DNA from: Ctenosaura bakeri | Lineage: Eukaryota > Chordata > Lepidosauria > Squamata > Iguanidae | Assembly (NCBI GenBank): GCA_948474755.1 | Contig: CAOLHI010000643.1 | Location: forward strand, 372,001 to 436,000 | Reading direction: 5' to 3' | DNA: 64,000 nt | Part shown: piece after piece, positions 20,908 to 34,150 of the stretch | Numbering within the stretch: the first letter of the stretch is position 1 | Layout: each line of letters opens with the position of its first letter | Notes under the pieces: model-generated | Told to the model about the DNA's origin: nothing | Databases searched by the model: none | Seen by the model: only the letters and a program-made list of their open reading frames with translations | Made by a program: the position numbers and the translations under genes

Positions 20908-22919
20908 GATACCAGTGCCATGAGCAGGAACAATAGATTTTGGATTGTGAAAATTGCTACAGATTGTGTACATATTGTGATTGCACTTTCCTACCAGAAA
21001 GAGGAAAATGAAATAATGATATTTCTGTCTCTGGTGCCAAAATAACTTAGCTGCCCTTTGGTGCTATCACATGACTTTCAAGATGGGAGAATACTGTTTC
21101 CTGTCCTGCCTCTTAACTATTCCTCTCCACTAGAACATTCTCTTCACTTATTTTCTTAAAAGAAACTAGTCATTATATTATATTTTAATCGTAGGTAAAA
21201 AATATTTGTGTACCTATTTATTCCATCTCTCCTGAAGAGACAGAGGGAGATATGGGGGATTCCAGGTCTGCATCCAGTTGTCCCAAACATTTTAGGCAGG
21301 GGCTAAAGATTTGGAGCCCACCTCCAGTGTCTTGAAGACAAAAAAGATTAATTGCAATTGAATTGTATAGATTAATTAGGTTTTATTTTGCATTTTAGTT
21401 TGTATCCTGTAATTTCAACACAAAATTATTCTTTGGGCTACTTGCTTTAAAAATGACAAATCTAATTTGAGAAAAAGCTGTACAATTTAAGAGGCAAATA
21501 CTTGAAATTAGTACAGAATAAAACTATCTTCTGCATAAAACATTTTAAAGTCTAGGAAAATAGAAAAACATTTTGCTTAACACAGAAAATTATTGACATC
21601 CAAAAAAGGTACCATGTCAATCTCTCTCGAGTCAGCATTCTAGATGTGTAGCACCACCAATATTTTGAATGGAGCACAGAAATGAACAGAGAGCTGCATT
21701 AAATTAAAAACATGACAGAAAGTAATTTAAATGCAAGGCTTCAGATAAACTTTAGCATTCCTTCCAATCTCTTCTGAAGCTAAATTGCACAGACATTTCC
21801 CTTTATTTAGAGGACCATGTTTTTATACAGCATGCTGTTCTTGTTTTCTTTGTGTCCCATGAAATCAAGTATTGTTTTCCAATTATGGCTATGCAAGAAC
21901 AGATGAACTATCATCCGCTTTGCCCCTTGAAGCCTTTAGTAAACAAGATTCTCAATGATCCTAACAGATGTCTCTGATTTGAGCCCCTTTTCTACTTTCT
22001 ACAGGAGCAAATGCTGCAGAATGAAGAAGATCTGGCTCTGAGCCCGTCCACACCAGGAACAATGAGTTGACATAGCCAGAAGCACTCAGAATCTGGCCAT
22101 CATTCCCCAAAGCTTAATTTTCAGATCAGCCATCCTCACCATATTGTCCTTCTGAATAGAATATTCTGTCATTTTCTCTCTCCTGGGTCACTGAACTCTG
22201 TTCAGCATATTATTTATTTATATTTTAATCCACATTTCCCTCAGTTTATCCGTATGTTATTAATTGTCCCAGAGACAACTCTGCATCCCAGGCACATCTG
22301 CTAGCGGAGACTTGCCAAAACTCCATAATGTTCTTCTTTCAATTTTCTTTTCCTCTCTCCAACAAGTCAACAGTTTCCCTGCCTTATTTTCAAACAGCAA
22401 ATGTATATAGTAATGGTATAGGACCAGCTTCTTTTATCTATGGGACTTCCTAATTTGATTTTCTTGCCTTGAGAATATGTGGGTTGAAATCTTGCAGCAT
22501 ATTCAGGTACTTGAATCTTATTGAATAAATTGGATTTTAAAAAACTATATGACAATGAACTCTTAGATTGGAATCCTGAGCATTCATACCTTAAAGTAAG
22601 TCCCCCTAAAATCTTCAGGAGTGTCTTCCAAATAAAGAGGTGTAGAAGTGGGGGTGGTGTCATATTATTGATTCTGTATCATTGGGAAAGGGAGGTAGAG
22701 TGTAAAAACACTGCATATAACAGCTATGGAATAGTATCCTGCTGTTAATTCTTTTCAGGTACACCAAATCAATCCAAAACTGATATATTCTTTGCCTTCA
22801 TGTTTCACTATCGAAACTTCCCAGGGAATTGCAGCTACTTTTCATAATAGGCATCACATTTATTCCTTTATTTAAATTTGTAGTCTTTTTTATCACAAAA
22901 CATTACTATATCTAGCAAT
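20908..22919. other. No gene recognised
   Basis: AT-rich non-coding sequence. The frames at 22367-22748 overlap on opposite strands and have no recognisable domain. Confidence 0.6.
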
Positions 22920-23155
22920 AACTTTTAAAACTTAAAAAATAAAATGAAATATAATAAATACAAATATAATAAAATAAATATAATATAAATATAAATAATA
23001 TTTCGAAATATTATTTTAAATATTTTATATGTGTTTAATGTTTTTAACTGTTTTAATTTAAATGTTTTTAATGTATTGTTGGAAGCCACCTTGGGTCCCA
23101 TTCTGGGAGAAAGGTGGCATACAAATATAATGCATGCATGAATGAATGAATAGGC
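22920..23155 (+). repeat. AT-rich tract ending in an L2-type LINE tail
   Basis: An AATATAAAT-rich run to about 23030 is followed by GAAGCCACCTTGGGTCCCAT, then GGGAGAAAGGTGGCATACAA and an ATGAATGAATG tail. That is the wording of reptile L2-like 3' ends (GCCxCCTTGGGTCCC ... AAAGGTGG-ATAxAAAT). Confidence 0.6.
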
Positions 23156-23789
23156 TGAAAACACACCGACCAATTTAATCTTGCCTAGTAAAATCCAGCC
23201 CAGCTTCTTCTTACTTAAAAAAAAAAAGTTGGAAAGAAGCTGGAAAAGAGAAGCTACAAAAGCCTGTAAGATAATGCTCAAATAACCAAATTAGTTTTAG
23301 AAGTGTTGTCTTAGTTATAATGGTTCAAAAAACAGCATCTTGTAATGGGTGTATGACTAAAAAAGAAAAAAATATTGTTTTTGTCATCTAAATATTTATC
23401 TCCCTTAAAAGGCTGATTGATTAGCTAAAATTTCTAAAAGAAGTTGTTTCTGTAGCCTCTGAGTGACAAATCTGTGAATGATCTCAATTTAAGCTTTCTT
23501 CATGACTAGTGACATAAAGTGCATTAATTTTTCATTGTCGGATTCCTTTTAGCCTGAGCTGAATATCCCTGCAGTTGAATGTTCTGCAATTTCAGGGAGA
23601 CTGAAAAAGTTTCAGTGGGGAACTTGCCTTCAGGTGAATGTGCACTAGTGAGCTTCAATTAACACAAAAATATTATGAGAGCTATTCTATCAATGAAAAA
23701 AAAAATCCCCCCCCCAATAAACTTAGTTGAGAAGTGTCGCTTCAAAAGGAGGCAGGGTTTATACTTTTCATAGGAAAGATCCTATTCCA

Positions 23790-24005
23790 TTAAGTTGGGC
23801 CAAGTATAGCAGTAGCAACAGTAACAATGACTGAAGAAGAAGCAGCAATCAGCAATCAGCAACAACAGTGATGAAGTCGGAGCAGGAGGGGGAGGAAGAC
23901 AAAGAAGGAATAAAATAGGGAAAGAGGAGGAAGAAGAAGAAAAATAATCTCATTCTAATTGCTGCTTCAGAAAAGGAGGAGGGGGAGGAGAGGATGAAGA
24001 AGAAG
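23790..24005. repeat. Purine-rich GAA/GGA/CAG low-complexity region
   Basis: Interleaved AGCAGCAATCAGCAATCAGC, GAGGAAGAAGAAGAAAA and GGAGGAGGGGGAGGAGA runs. It is a strongly asymmetric purine strand about 200 bp long, with no coding interpretation. Confidence 0.75.
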
Positions 24006-24370
24006 ACAATGACTAAGGATCAATTAAGACTAATTACAGGACTGGTTTTAGTAATACTGTAGCTCAATCAAATCTGCAAACACGCTTTCCAAAAATTAAG
24101 TGTCAGTGGATTGAAAGGTTTCATTTCTCAGTAAGTGTACAATATCTGTTTCAGGCTACAGTTTTGTGTCAGTAGTGCTACCTATTTTGGTATTTTCGCT
24201 AGAATCAGGCATTGCATTACTTAAATTATTCTGTGAATACTTTGTAACCCTTATATATATATATATTGGCAGATATGTTCAATTGGCATAAAATAGAAAT
24301 CATATACAATGACTGAGGCCATGTGGAAGAGGGCTGACTGGAAAAACAGGTTATCTCAGAACGTGGCTAA

Positions 24371-24790
24371 GGCCCTTTCCGCACCTTACCTTCTTCTGGC
24401 GCTGGAGTGCAAGGATTGCGTGAGCAGCCTCTGGCGAGAAGCTCTTACGTCCAGGGTCCTTTGGCTCCGCACAAGCTGCCTGGTCACACGAGAGCCCTGC
24501 CTCTTCCTTCTGCAGCGCAGCCTGGGAGTTTCCCAGGCTGCGCTAGGGCAGGAAGCACGACCGGTGTGGTTCCGGAGGCTCTGCACGCCAGGTAAGTGCG
24601 CATGGGGCCCGGGAGAAATGCGCGATTGTGCACCATTTTCAGCTTCTAGCTGAAAATAAAAAGGTGGGAGGTTGGTGCCTGCCCTACCGTGGAGCATCGT
24701 GTGATTGTGAGTGCATCGTGCAGATCACTCCTTACAATCGTGTGATGCTCCAAGCATCCTTTCACATGGAAAATGCCGTGCATAAAGGGA
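24371..24790 (+). mobile_element. GC-rich MITE-like element, copy 4
   Basis: Starts GGCCCTTTCCGCACCTTACC and ends with CCTTTCACATGGAAAATGCC followed by GTGCATAAAGGGA. It is about 420 bp and uninterrupted, so it serves as the best reference for the family in this window. A consensus donor CAGGTAAGTGCG has GT at 24592-24593. Inverted donor-like CTTACC near the left end and paired GTGATTGTGAG / CTTACAATCGTG motifs are present. Frames on both strands reflect composition only. Confidence 0.78.
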
Positions 24791-24925
24791 CTCAGTTCAG
24801 CTTAATGGCACTTGCTAAGAGAGAACAAAAATAATCTCCAGAGAAGAGCAAAAGCCCTGTGGTTTGTGTATCCTCTGGAAAACCAAGACAAAAAGACTGG
24901 CTACCAACTTCATTTGACACCCAGT

Positions 24926-25541
24926 TGTTACAAACTTCAAACAAAGAGTTTTTGGTTGATTGATAACTCTGAATCAGGAAAACAGGAAATATTTCAAACA
25001 AATCCATTTTCTTTTCTTGATCTCTGATCTCACTCCTTTCCCAGGGAAAGGGTCGCCTCACCCTCAGGAATGTTTTTGCAATATAATGGAGTTCCTTGTG
25101 GGGCTCTGGGTCTTTTTCTTTTCTTCTCTCTCTCTCTCTCTCTCTCGCTAGCACTGGCTAGCTTGTACTCTCTCTCTTTCCTTGTCTGTGAATCTGTTCC
25201 TGTGTTTGTCCTGAAACAGAAAATCAGGTGTAAATACATTTGCTTTTGTTCCTTTAACTCTTTCCTCCCTTAAGAACTTCAAATTTGATAGTCCTTATGC
25301 GCTTGTGTGAGTGATTGCCTCTGTGTGTGTGTTTGTGTGTGTGTGAAAATATTTGCTGATAAAACATCTAAATTGAACATGTAGCCTGGTTCTTCCATGA
25401 TCTGACTTGTACATATTGGGTTAAAAGATCTCGCTAGTGTTGCCCTGCCCTCCTCATTGTTAAAAGCCAGCGATCTGCTAATTTCCCCAATTTTATAAAA
25501 TTTAGGTGTTCCTTCAGGGACCCCCAGAAGCCAGAGTAACA
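24926..25541 (+). mobile_element. Probable solo LTR, same family as 47352
   Basis: The right end GACCCCCAGAAGCCAGAGTAACA closely parallels the right end of the LTR at 47352 (GGACCCCCAGAGAACAGGGTAACA). Similarity continues upstream: GCCCTGCCCTCC with GCTAATTTCCCCAA against ACCCTGCCTCTC with GCTAATTTTCCCCAA. A TGTTAC at 24926 could be the left end, but the flanks (CAGT and ACTT) do not match, so the boundary is uncertain. It contains (CT)n and (GT)n microsatellites near 25124-25150 and 25321-25345. Confidence 0.6.
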
Positions 25542-25547
25542 ACTTTA

Positions 25548-25715
25548 TTATTTAATTAATTTAATTAATTAATCTAATTTAATTATTTAATTATTCTGTT
25601 AATAATTTAATTCTATTTTAATGTACACTTTTGGTTTGTTTCTGATTGTATCGCTTTTTTTAAATGTGAGCTGCTATGAGTCCCAAAGGCAGCATACAAA
25701 TAAATATGACAACAA
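25548..25715 (+). repeat. TTAATTAA-rich run followed by a LINE-type tail
   Basis: About 65 bp of TTAATTAATT-like sequence, then TGTGAGCTGCTATGAGTCCC, AAAGGCAGCATACAAATAAA and a CAACAACAAC end. This is another L2-like 3' terminus on the + strand. Confidence 0.55.
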
Positions 25716-25989
25716 CAACCGCAACTACATATTAACGACCATATGAGATAATAATTGTGCTTCCAGGTAACTGTGAAGAAGCAATAGCACAAAACTGTTA
25801 AAGGATGATGGTATGGAGTCAAGCTTAGGCGCTTGATGAAAAGGAGATTGTACCTGTATTCTAACTTCTATCCACATGTAATCCTACAGCTATCAAAGCT
25901 GGAGTCTAATTGTTCTCAAAGAGTGAGTGTTTAGAGCAGTCATCATTTGTCCTCTCAGAATTATGCAGATTTTTGAATATCAAGAGTAG

Positions 25990-26175
25990 AGGGTTAATAT
26001 AAGTAATACTTATAAGTAATATAGTATAAGTAACATCAAGTAATATAATATAGTATAAGTAATATAATATAATATATTATGCTACAAGTATAATATAAAT
26101 ATACTATAACTTTAATATGATATAAGTATGATAAATATAAGTATAATATAAGGACTATAAGGACTATAATGTAAG
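25990..26175. repeat. Imperfect tandem array of AT-rich TAAGTAATATA units
   Basis: Many variants of AGTATAAGTAATATAATATA arranged head to tail. The unit is degenerate, about 10-20 bp long, with no GC-containing words except ACAAG and GGACTA. Confidence 0.75.
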
Positions 26176-28164
26176 CAATATCAAAGGAATGGCATTAGCT
26201 ATCTTCTAACATTCTGCATCAGGAGGCATTCAGTAAGCAAAGTTATTTACTGAAATCTTTTTGAAAGACATGTAGGGATTGGAGATGAACTGTTATTTCT
26301 TTTCAGTTTAGATATAGCAGCTGGTGTATGACAGTGTGTCACTTTGGAATGATGCCTTTGAATGAAAGTTACATTTCTCTCCCTCTCTTTCTGTCTCTCT
26401 TTTTCTTCCCAAAGGAAGTATTGGTGATCTATGTTAGCAATGAGTTATACTTCAGTGACTTTGAAAAATAAACAAAAGCACACTCTGAATCACAGATTGA
26501 TTATTTCTGGTAGCATTCTGTGTTTCCATCAGATATTATCACCAAACTGTGGAGATGTTTGATTTAAAAAAAAAACACAAATCTATAAGTTCTTAAGATG
26601 CAAAGCTATGAGGTTTTCAGTGCTTCAGAACACTTTTTTTTTTAACTATTTGCATTCAGCTTCATTTTCCAACGATTAAGTTCTAACTTGCCAAAGAAAG
26701 TTAAAATGACAGAACATCCTCATATTTTTAAAATCATTGTTTTACTTAAAATATCTGGGACATATCAAAAGAAGGGAAGACTTGGTAGAAAAGATAATAA
26801 TGCTTAGTAAGGCAGAAGGCAGTAGGAGAAAAAGATCACATCATAAGTGAAAACACTAAGTCAAAGAAGCAACAGTCCTGAGTTTGCACGACCTTTGTAG
26901 GGCTATTGATAACAGAAGGACTTGAATGTCTCTCCTTCATCGGGTTACCATAAATTGAAGTCAGCTTGGTGTTAATTAACAGCAAATACTCCAAGTATTA
27001 TTATTTTTAATATAAGTCAAGGGTAGATAATTCATTCCTCTATATGATGGCTTGGGAATTCCTAATTTCAAATATATTATTAGATATTTTATTTAAAACA
27101 ACTAGAAAGGGTATGTGATTTTCAAGGGTAGCAGAAAAATATAAAATAAAAGAATTGCAAGTTCATCCATCTGCACATATGGAAATGGAGACAGATTTAA
27201 ATTAATTTAGACTCAGCATTACACAGACACAAAGACTCACATACATTGACTTTGATGAATATTTGGAGAATTAATCCAAATGAAGTCATTCTCTGTATGT
27301 GTCAGGACAGCTGCCTTGATACAAAAGGTCCTGTAAGGTGTACTGCACAGCCTGGAATGTATATATATAGGAAATAGAATGTTAAGATATTGTGTTAACT
27401 TCTGTAAAATGTTTTGTATTTTAGAAAATGATTTCTAGATGGCTGCAGTTAAAAACATGCATATGAAATCTAACTTGCATCCTGATCATTTTGTATTTAA
27501 TACAATAACATCCATCCATAGACTGTCACAATGTGTTAAACTCTCTCTGGAGTAACTGGCTGGATTTTCTTATTGCTTTTTATATGCACATTATGTTAAG
27601 ATGCACTGATTTTATTATAAGTTTCTTATTAGCATGTAGTTTGGGTATGTTGCTGGGAACAGGGAATGTTTCGCTTTGCTGAGAGATATCTCGGGTGCTT
27701 GGTGGCTGGGAAGACAAAACCATGGTCAAATGTTGTCACCACAACTGACACCAAGGGAAGAGTCAGAACCATGAGGTAATGATCATAACAGCAAGTGGAA
27801 TACTTTCACAGGAAAAACTGAGTTTATCACTTAAGGTTTATAAAATGCAGCCCTCTTTTAGTCTTGGCAATGTTGCCATGTATACAATTGCTTTGCTATG
27901 ATCCTCAGTAAAGTTACTTAGACCTTCTGAACTATGTTACTGTGGTCTGAAGCCTAGTAGTGTAAATCACAGTACATACTAGAGAAAAAGAAATAAATGC
28001 ATTTCATGGGTGGCCTTTGACACCTAGAATGATGATCTATAGCTTAATAAAAATCTTGGAAATAATGTTATGTCACAGATACAGATGCATATACACATAT
28101 GTGGTGGCATGCTAAATAGTAAAATCAATTTTGAAAACAGGTGTTTTAAGAAGTGGAATTAGAT
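26176..28164. other. No gene; possible LTR remnant near 27640-27975
   Basis: Mostly unique-looking AT-rich DNA. Between about 27835 and 27975 the order TTTATAAAATGCAGCC, then CTCAGTAAAGTTACTTAG, then GGTCTGAAGCC recalls the TATA and poly(A) arrangement of an LTR. I could not find matching ends or a target duplication, so it is not called as an element. Confidence 0.4.
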
Positions 28165-28195
<31 letters not shown>

Positions 28196-28413
28196 GCACC
28201 TGCAAGTCATTTCTGACTTATGGTGATCTTAAGGCAAAGCAATAATGGGGCTTTCCTGGCAAGATTTGTTCAGAAACAACAATTCCTTTCCACTGAGGCT
28301 GAGTTAGTATGACTTGCCCAAGGTTATCCAGAGGGTTTCCATAGCCAAGCAGGGATTGAAACCCTGGTCTCCTGAGTAATCCAGCACTCAAACCACCAGA
28401 CCACATTGAGTCT
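28165..28413 (-). mobile_element. tRNA-derived SINE (Sauria/ACA type), minus strand, near complete
   Basis: The inverted (CAA)n tail shows as TTGTTGTTG at 28165-28194. Then come the BovB-like tail (CATTTCTGACTTATGGTGAT) and the body (TGACTTGCCCAAGGTTATCC). The tRNA-like head carries the B-box region (GGGATTGAAACCCTGGTCTC) and the A-box end (TCAAACCACCAGACCACA). All parts are in the right order. Confidence 0.9.
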
Positions 28414-29888
28414 ACTATCCTTATGTCTAGATAACAGTAATGTTTACAGCATATAAGACTTGTGGGTTGTGTGTGTCTGTGTGAGAGGGTGGCTACTCAA
28501 TTAGAAACTTCCTTTATATATAAGAAGTGGAAATATTAACTGGCAAAACAATAGGTTATAGACTTCAGCTTTGGTGGAAAAGCTTAGAGGACATTTAGAT
28601 GTAAGAAAAAATGAATAAGCATAAAAAGAATTTCATATGTGGATCCCCCATCTTCAGTATATAAATCATAACAGATTCTTAAGTCTCTTGCTGGTCTTCC
28701 ATGACAAAACATTGAAAGATCCTTCAAATTAAAGATGACCAAGATGAACAAACAATGCACTGTGTCATTTGCTATATTTTATTGGGGAACTTGTTAAAGT
28801 AATAGCTGATGTAATTGTGTTTTCTCTACAAAGTTTAATAAAAACACAATTAAATTAATATGAAATAAAACAGCTTTATTTATGTATATTGTGAACTTTG
28901 AGTTTTTTGTTAACTCAGAAATAGGAATGAAAGTCAATGACTTTAAACCCATCTTGGAACTACAGATTATATTACAAAAGAGGCTTCTTCTGCCAAGTTG
29001 TAGAAATTTCAATAAGGACATGATGGTGTTTAAAATCTAATTATATGAAATTAAATCTTTCAAGATATTGCAGAAAGGATGGAAAAGACACTTCTAATTT
29101 CAAGAACGATATACCCCCAGAGAAGATAGTAAAAACAGAGCAATTATAAAAGCCTGAGAAAATTAATTAGATCTTATCTAAGATGGGCATGTTCGAAAAA
29201 GGGCAAAAGAGACGAGAAAATATACTATTGGTTTGTATAAAACTGACTGATCCTAAAAGTGTACTAAATGTTTTCCCGTTTAAATTTGATAAAGCAATTG
29301 TATTTTTAAAGACAATATACCAATTTTAAGATGAGAGTTCAAACATATGTTGAATCCTCTTGCCTTGAAACAATAAGACTTGGATAAAGGAGACAAAACA
29401 TAGGAAATCTGTACATGAGTTTTTATCTGTTGATCCTTTTATGTTTATTATGGGGGAGCTGCGGGTGTTTGAACCAACATGGTCATGTTTCAGTCATATT
29501 GTTTTCTAATCGAAATTGCTCTTTCTGTTCTTCTCCCACTGAGAACATATATAGAAACCTGTATTTTTTTCTATGCTTTCTGGGAAAGAAGTAGCTCAGA
29601 TTAGGAATATCTTGCAGTGTCATATTTTGTGCCACCAGCTGCTGGGACCCAGTGGTTTAATCCTTTCTTTTCAGAGAAAGATGTCTCAAAGAATCTCAGC
29701 AGAACTTCTTTGCTGCTGCTAATGGATTTGAAATTTTATTGCCTGTGTTTTACTGCCCTTTGATGGCCTCTGCCTGCATTGATATTCCTCCAGACTATCT
29801 TAACTGACAACAGAAGTAACATCTAAGACAAAATGCAGGCTTGTGACTCTCACATTCTCACTTTTCTTCTGTCTGATTTTTAACAAGA
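28414..29888. other. No gene or repeat recognised
   Basis: AT-rich single-copy-looking sequence. The minus frame at 28794-29021 lacks recognisable similarity. Confidence 0.6.
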
Positions 29889-30130
29889 ACCTATACCTCA
29901 AGGCACCAGATTCTGTCAGATTTTGAAGCTAAGCAGGATCAGCTCTTTCAATAGTTGGATGGAAGACCACCCCAAAAATACCAAGACTGTAAGCTATATT
30001 TCAAAGGAAGGAACTGACAAAACCACCTTTCATATTTAGAGAAGTATTCCTGCCCTAGGAAAACCCTATGAAATTCATGTAATCACCATAATCCAACAGG
30101 CAACTTGAAGTCATGGACACTCACACATGA
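29889..30130 (+). mobile_element. 5S rRNA-derived SINE, second copy
   Basis: AGATTTTGAAGCTAAGCAGG with ATCAGCTCTTTCAATAG and GTTGGATGGAAGACCACC is the degraded 5S-like head. CTGTAAGCTATATTTCAAAGG, GAAAACCCTATG and the tail CAACTTGAAGTCATGGACAC follow, in the same order as the copy at 5036. Confidence 0.8.
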
Positions 30131-33044
30131 TTTTTAACATTTTTGTCTCATAAAGAAGCCAGTAAAGGTTTAAGTTTGCATGATGTATTTTGTGCATTTT
30201 GGTTGATCTAAAGGCGCCACTGTTTTATGGATTTTGGATTTTGTTATATTTTTCTTCATTGCCAACCTTGCTGTCCCTTAATAAGCCTCTCTGTGATTAT
30301 CTCTGAAAACTAGGAGAAGATTGGAAGAACATCTTGAGGATACATCCTTCATAGGTCTACTTTCTTTAGAAAAACCTGTTAGGTCAGTCTCCCTGGATTC
30401 ACAGGACTTTTAAGTTCTGAAGCCATTGCTTCACTTTCAAATTTTAGCTTCTACATCATTGCAACATCATTTAAATCAAGTAAAGTCTCTCTTAGAATAG
30501 AGGGAAGGAAGGCAAGAGAGAAGGAGGGAGGACAATGTGGGGTGGACACTAAGCCAACAACCTGAAAGAAGCCAAAACCAATTCTGAGTCTGCTAGTTGT
30601 TTGAGCAGCATACAAATTAAGCCTTGCTTGGTCTCTTAGCCCTACTTTAAGCAGTACATAGTGCTACCAACTTCTTTTTCTCCATTCCTAAACTGGACTT
30701 TGCACTTGTCCGATGAAAACTTCTAGGACTTCCTTTTCTGAGGAAGGATCTTCTTGTGATGAAAGAGCTAATCACACTGCTTACATCTTATTCTGTTTGC
30801 CTACAGGTCAAACTAGGTGTATGTTCATATTAGAATAGGGACTCTCTTAAGTGATAGAAGAAGTCTGTCACTGAACTTTGACCATTGAACATATTGCCTT
30901 TATTATTTATTTATGTATTAAAATAATTTTTAATCATCCCTCTGCCCATCAGGGCCCCTGAAGTTACATATAAGAGAGGAAACAACATTATTTAAGAAAA
31001 ATATAACAATTTTTTAAAGGAAAACTTTTAAAAAAAACGCCATAGTTAAAACAATCCAAAAAATAACCCTGGTTTTAAGGGCTGAAAGGCTATAAAAACC
31101 ACTACAAAGTTATTTGTCCTCTGGAAATTCAAAAGAGGTGAAGCCAGTTTGATTTTCCCTTGGAAAGCAGTTCTACAAACATCGTACTGATACTTTTGTC
31201 ACATTCACTTATCAATGTAGTCTCCTGGAATGATCAAAAATGCTACGTAAATTGGTATGATGGAATTAGTTTACTGCTTGTCACTGGGAGATAACCATAG
31301 GATTAATTTGCAAGTCTGATTGCTGAAGCACAAACAGTGTGTCTAAGGATATCCCATTGTGAGACAGTGTAAATGTTAATTGCAGGGAAAATGCATTTCC
31401 CTTAATGCCTAGTTTTACCCTGAGACCTGATCTCAGATTTTATTAGGTACACTTCAGGAACTTCACAATTACCAGTCACTTTGTGAAGCTAATCTGAGCT
31501 TTAAGTGTTCTGCAGAAGTTATCTGCTAGTAGATTCAGGATATCAATACTTGATTGAGTTTGAAAGGCTTAGAATTTCACTCAATATACTGATAAATACA
31601 AAATATCAAATTATATGTAATTAGAAAAGATGTAGCACAAAGTCATCAATTTACAATTCTAGGTGTAAATAAATCCTAGATAGGAAAATATAACAATGAG
31701 TGTGGAAGAGTAAATCTTGACAGTATTATCAAAATGTTGTGCTGAAGATGAAACTTCCAAGAGAGATTTCTTTGTTTTGAAAGATGTGAAAAATATTCCA
31801 ATAGGAAATATTTCAATATAATTTGCAGATCTCACATCTTGGACTGTTGTGAAGAACACTTCAGTCAACAGTGGATAGCCTTTAGGTGATTTCACAGAAG
31901 GAAAGCTTTTGTTGTTGTCTGTTAAATTATTTTAAGTTTTCCTAATAAACACTAAACAGACATATACAACTCTCATTCCCTCTTTCCTTATTCTGCTTGT
32001 GCTACCAAGTAAGACTAGGACAAAATGAGACTGCCAAGGCAACCAATACCAGCCAGACAAGTTTTAGTTAGTTCATTTACTTGTTTATTTCCTCCTTTTC
32101 CCTCTTACATCAGCTGTCATCCAGTTAGTGGCATAGCTTCAAGTCAACCTTACACTTGTTTCTGTTTCTTTTTGGTCAGTATGGAAGCTAGCATTCCCTT
32201 TCTCCCCTCCCCACCCCCGATTACCAACCAGCTGCCCTGAGACCTACCACAAAGTTGCTGCAGCCCCTTCTTCCTACTGGCCATTTCATGCCTAGTGAAA
32301 TGGTAGAGGACTAGAAAAGCATCTAATTATGATCCTATAGCCAGAAAAAAAGTGATTTCACTATCTGCTGACACCTCCAGATGTAGCAAATTCACATCTA
32401 GCTACAAGGATGTAGTCAGAGCATCCTTTGATCTCCTACCACTCTCACTAGGTACAGAATAGTCATGGGGAAGCTGCAATGACTCAATGTTAGATAGATG
32501 TGGCATCAGCGAATAGTCAGGTTTATCACAGTTCCACATGCAGAACTACTATACTATGCTGGATCACACTGGATTTTGGCCTATGTGCATGATATTTTCC
32601 ATTAAATTTTTTAATAATACAGTTGTTCAGCCCTCAAAACTATATATCAGAAGTGGGAAACTGCTCCATGTGCAGTATACAACTCCACACTACTGGGATC
32701 CCTGTATTCCAAAATGCTTCTGAAACTCCCAAATTTTCCCTTCATCTTAGGATTTTCATGTCTTCTAGGATATCAGGGGACAATTTTACCAACATTGGAG
32801 GTCCCAGTGGCATGGGGACAAGCCTGGAGATGTGTGAAGACTTAGGACATCTGGAAGTTGTCCATCTCTGATTTTTGCAGATGATCAAATATATAGTATA
32901 AGACAAGAATTTCATCTGTACAGTTAGCTTAGTTCCTGAATGCAAATTCCTCAACGCCCATGCAAGTTTATGTGCCTAAAGAAACTTCACACAGCTGAAA
33001 ATTCAGGAATGTCTCCATAGCTTGGTTACATGGAGAATGCAAGA
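30131..33044. other. No gene; one short LINE-tail fragment
   Basis: 30895-30990 resembles an inverted L2-type tail (TTTATTTATGTATTAAAATA, then CATCAGGGCCCCTGAAG). The remainder is unremarkable AT-rich DNA, and the frames at 31659-31895, 32025-32240 and 32538-32954 show no recognisable domain. Confidence 0.55.
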
Positions 33045-33960
33045 CAAGCCACATTTAATCAGAATAAAGTTCCAGCCGCTCCAGAGTTCTATTCACATAG
33101 TGGCCAATTAGTTGTGTGCAGGATGCTTGCCAGCTTCTGGTTAGTGCCAGTACATCCTCCATGTTGCACTTATCAGTAATTGATACACAAGAGTTGATAC
33201 ACAAGAGCTGCTGTCTCTGATACCAGTGATGATAGTCTAACAACCATTAATGACCCCACCCTTCATGAATTTATGCAATTCCCTTTTAAAGGCATTCAAG
33301 TGTGAGTTCCATAGTTCAACTATGCATTGTATGAAGAAGTACAGTGGCCTTGCATCTTCCACCATTCTATTTCAGTGGATGATCCTCAGTTCTAGTACTA
33401 CGAGAGAAGAGATGGGTGAGGGGGAAACTTCTATTGGCTTTCCTCATAGTGTGCCTAATTGTAAAAACCTCTATCATGCTTCTTTTCACTCAGCCATTTT
33501 CAAAACTAAACAGCCCCAAGTGCCATAACCTTTCCTTCTAAGGCAATTGCTTGACTTTTAATCACTATACTTTCCCTATTCTGTATGCTTTTCTGAAGCA
33601 GGATGTCCATTTTTTCCAGATGTGGTGACCAGAACTGTTCATAGCATAAATTTGTATCAGGGCAGTATGACACTGGCAGTTTTCAGTTCCCTTTCTAATC
33701 ATGACCAACACAGAATTCATCTTTTTTACACACCAGCCACTCACCAGGTGGCTTTTTCATTGAGCTGTCTACTTGAACTGCAAGACTGTTTTTTTTGTTA
33801 GTCAGAGTCAGCAAAGATTCCATCAGTATATATGCAAGGCTGGAATTTTGTACCCCAATACATATTACTTTATATTTTCCATCCCTGACCAACCTTTGCA
33901 ATTTTACTGTCCATTCTCCATGGATACCCCTACACAAATATGGTTATAAATCTCCATGTG
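33045..33960 (-). mobile_element. Old CR1/L3-type LINE fragment, minus strand
   Basis: On the minus strand a frame at 33937-33695 contains the C-terminal reverse-transcriptase neighbourhood (KVICIGVQNSSLAYILMESL, then SLAVQVDSSMK). In CR1/L3 elements this is the G-x-x-N-P/S ... DLGVxVDSSMK region. On the + strand the inverted 3' part reads ATTTATGCAATTCCCTTTTA, then GAGTTCCATAGTTCAACTAT and GTTCTAGTACTACGAGAGAA. These are hallmark words of these elements. It is broken by many stops. Confidence 0.8.
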
Positions 33961-34084
33961 TTGAGTCCTTCAAGGAGCCTATTTAAGTGATCTGGTCTTC
34001 ACTTATAGGATGTCATGTGACCTACACAGAATTCTTGTGCTTCTGTTGCAAGAGGGACTTGCCCACTCATAAATGTGTGTAATT

Positions 34085-34150
34085 GGGATGGGGAACATGG
34101 CACCTTCCAGATGTTCTTGGACTGCTACTTCCATTGGCCCTGTCTTTTCA
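34085..34150. mobile_element. hAT-like palindrome arm fragment
   Basis: ATGGGGAACATGGCACCTTC, then CAGATGTTCTTGGACTGCTA, matches one arm of the reptile palindrome seen at 10913. The other arm is missing. Confidence 0.55.

Noticed and set aside
24309..24834. Pair of long opposing frames
   Set aside because: Same GC-rich MITE composition effect as at 13 kb.
25030..25273. Membrane-like Ser/Leu-rich and Arg/Glu-rich frames near 25.1 kb
   Set aside because: They are translations of a (CT)n tract inside an LTR-like sequence.
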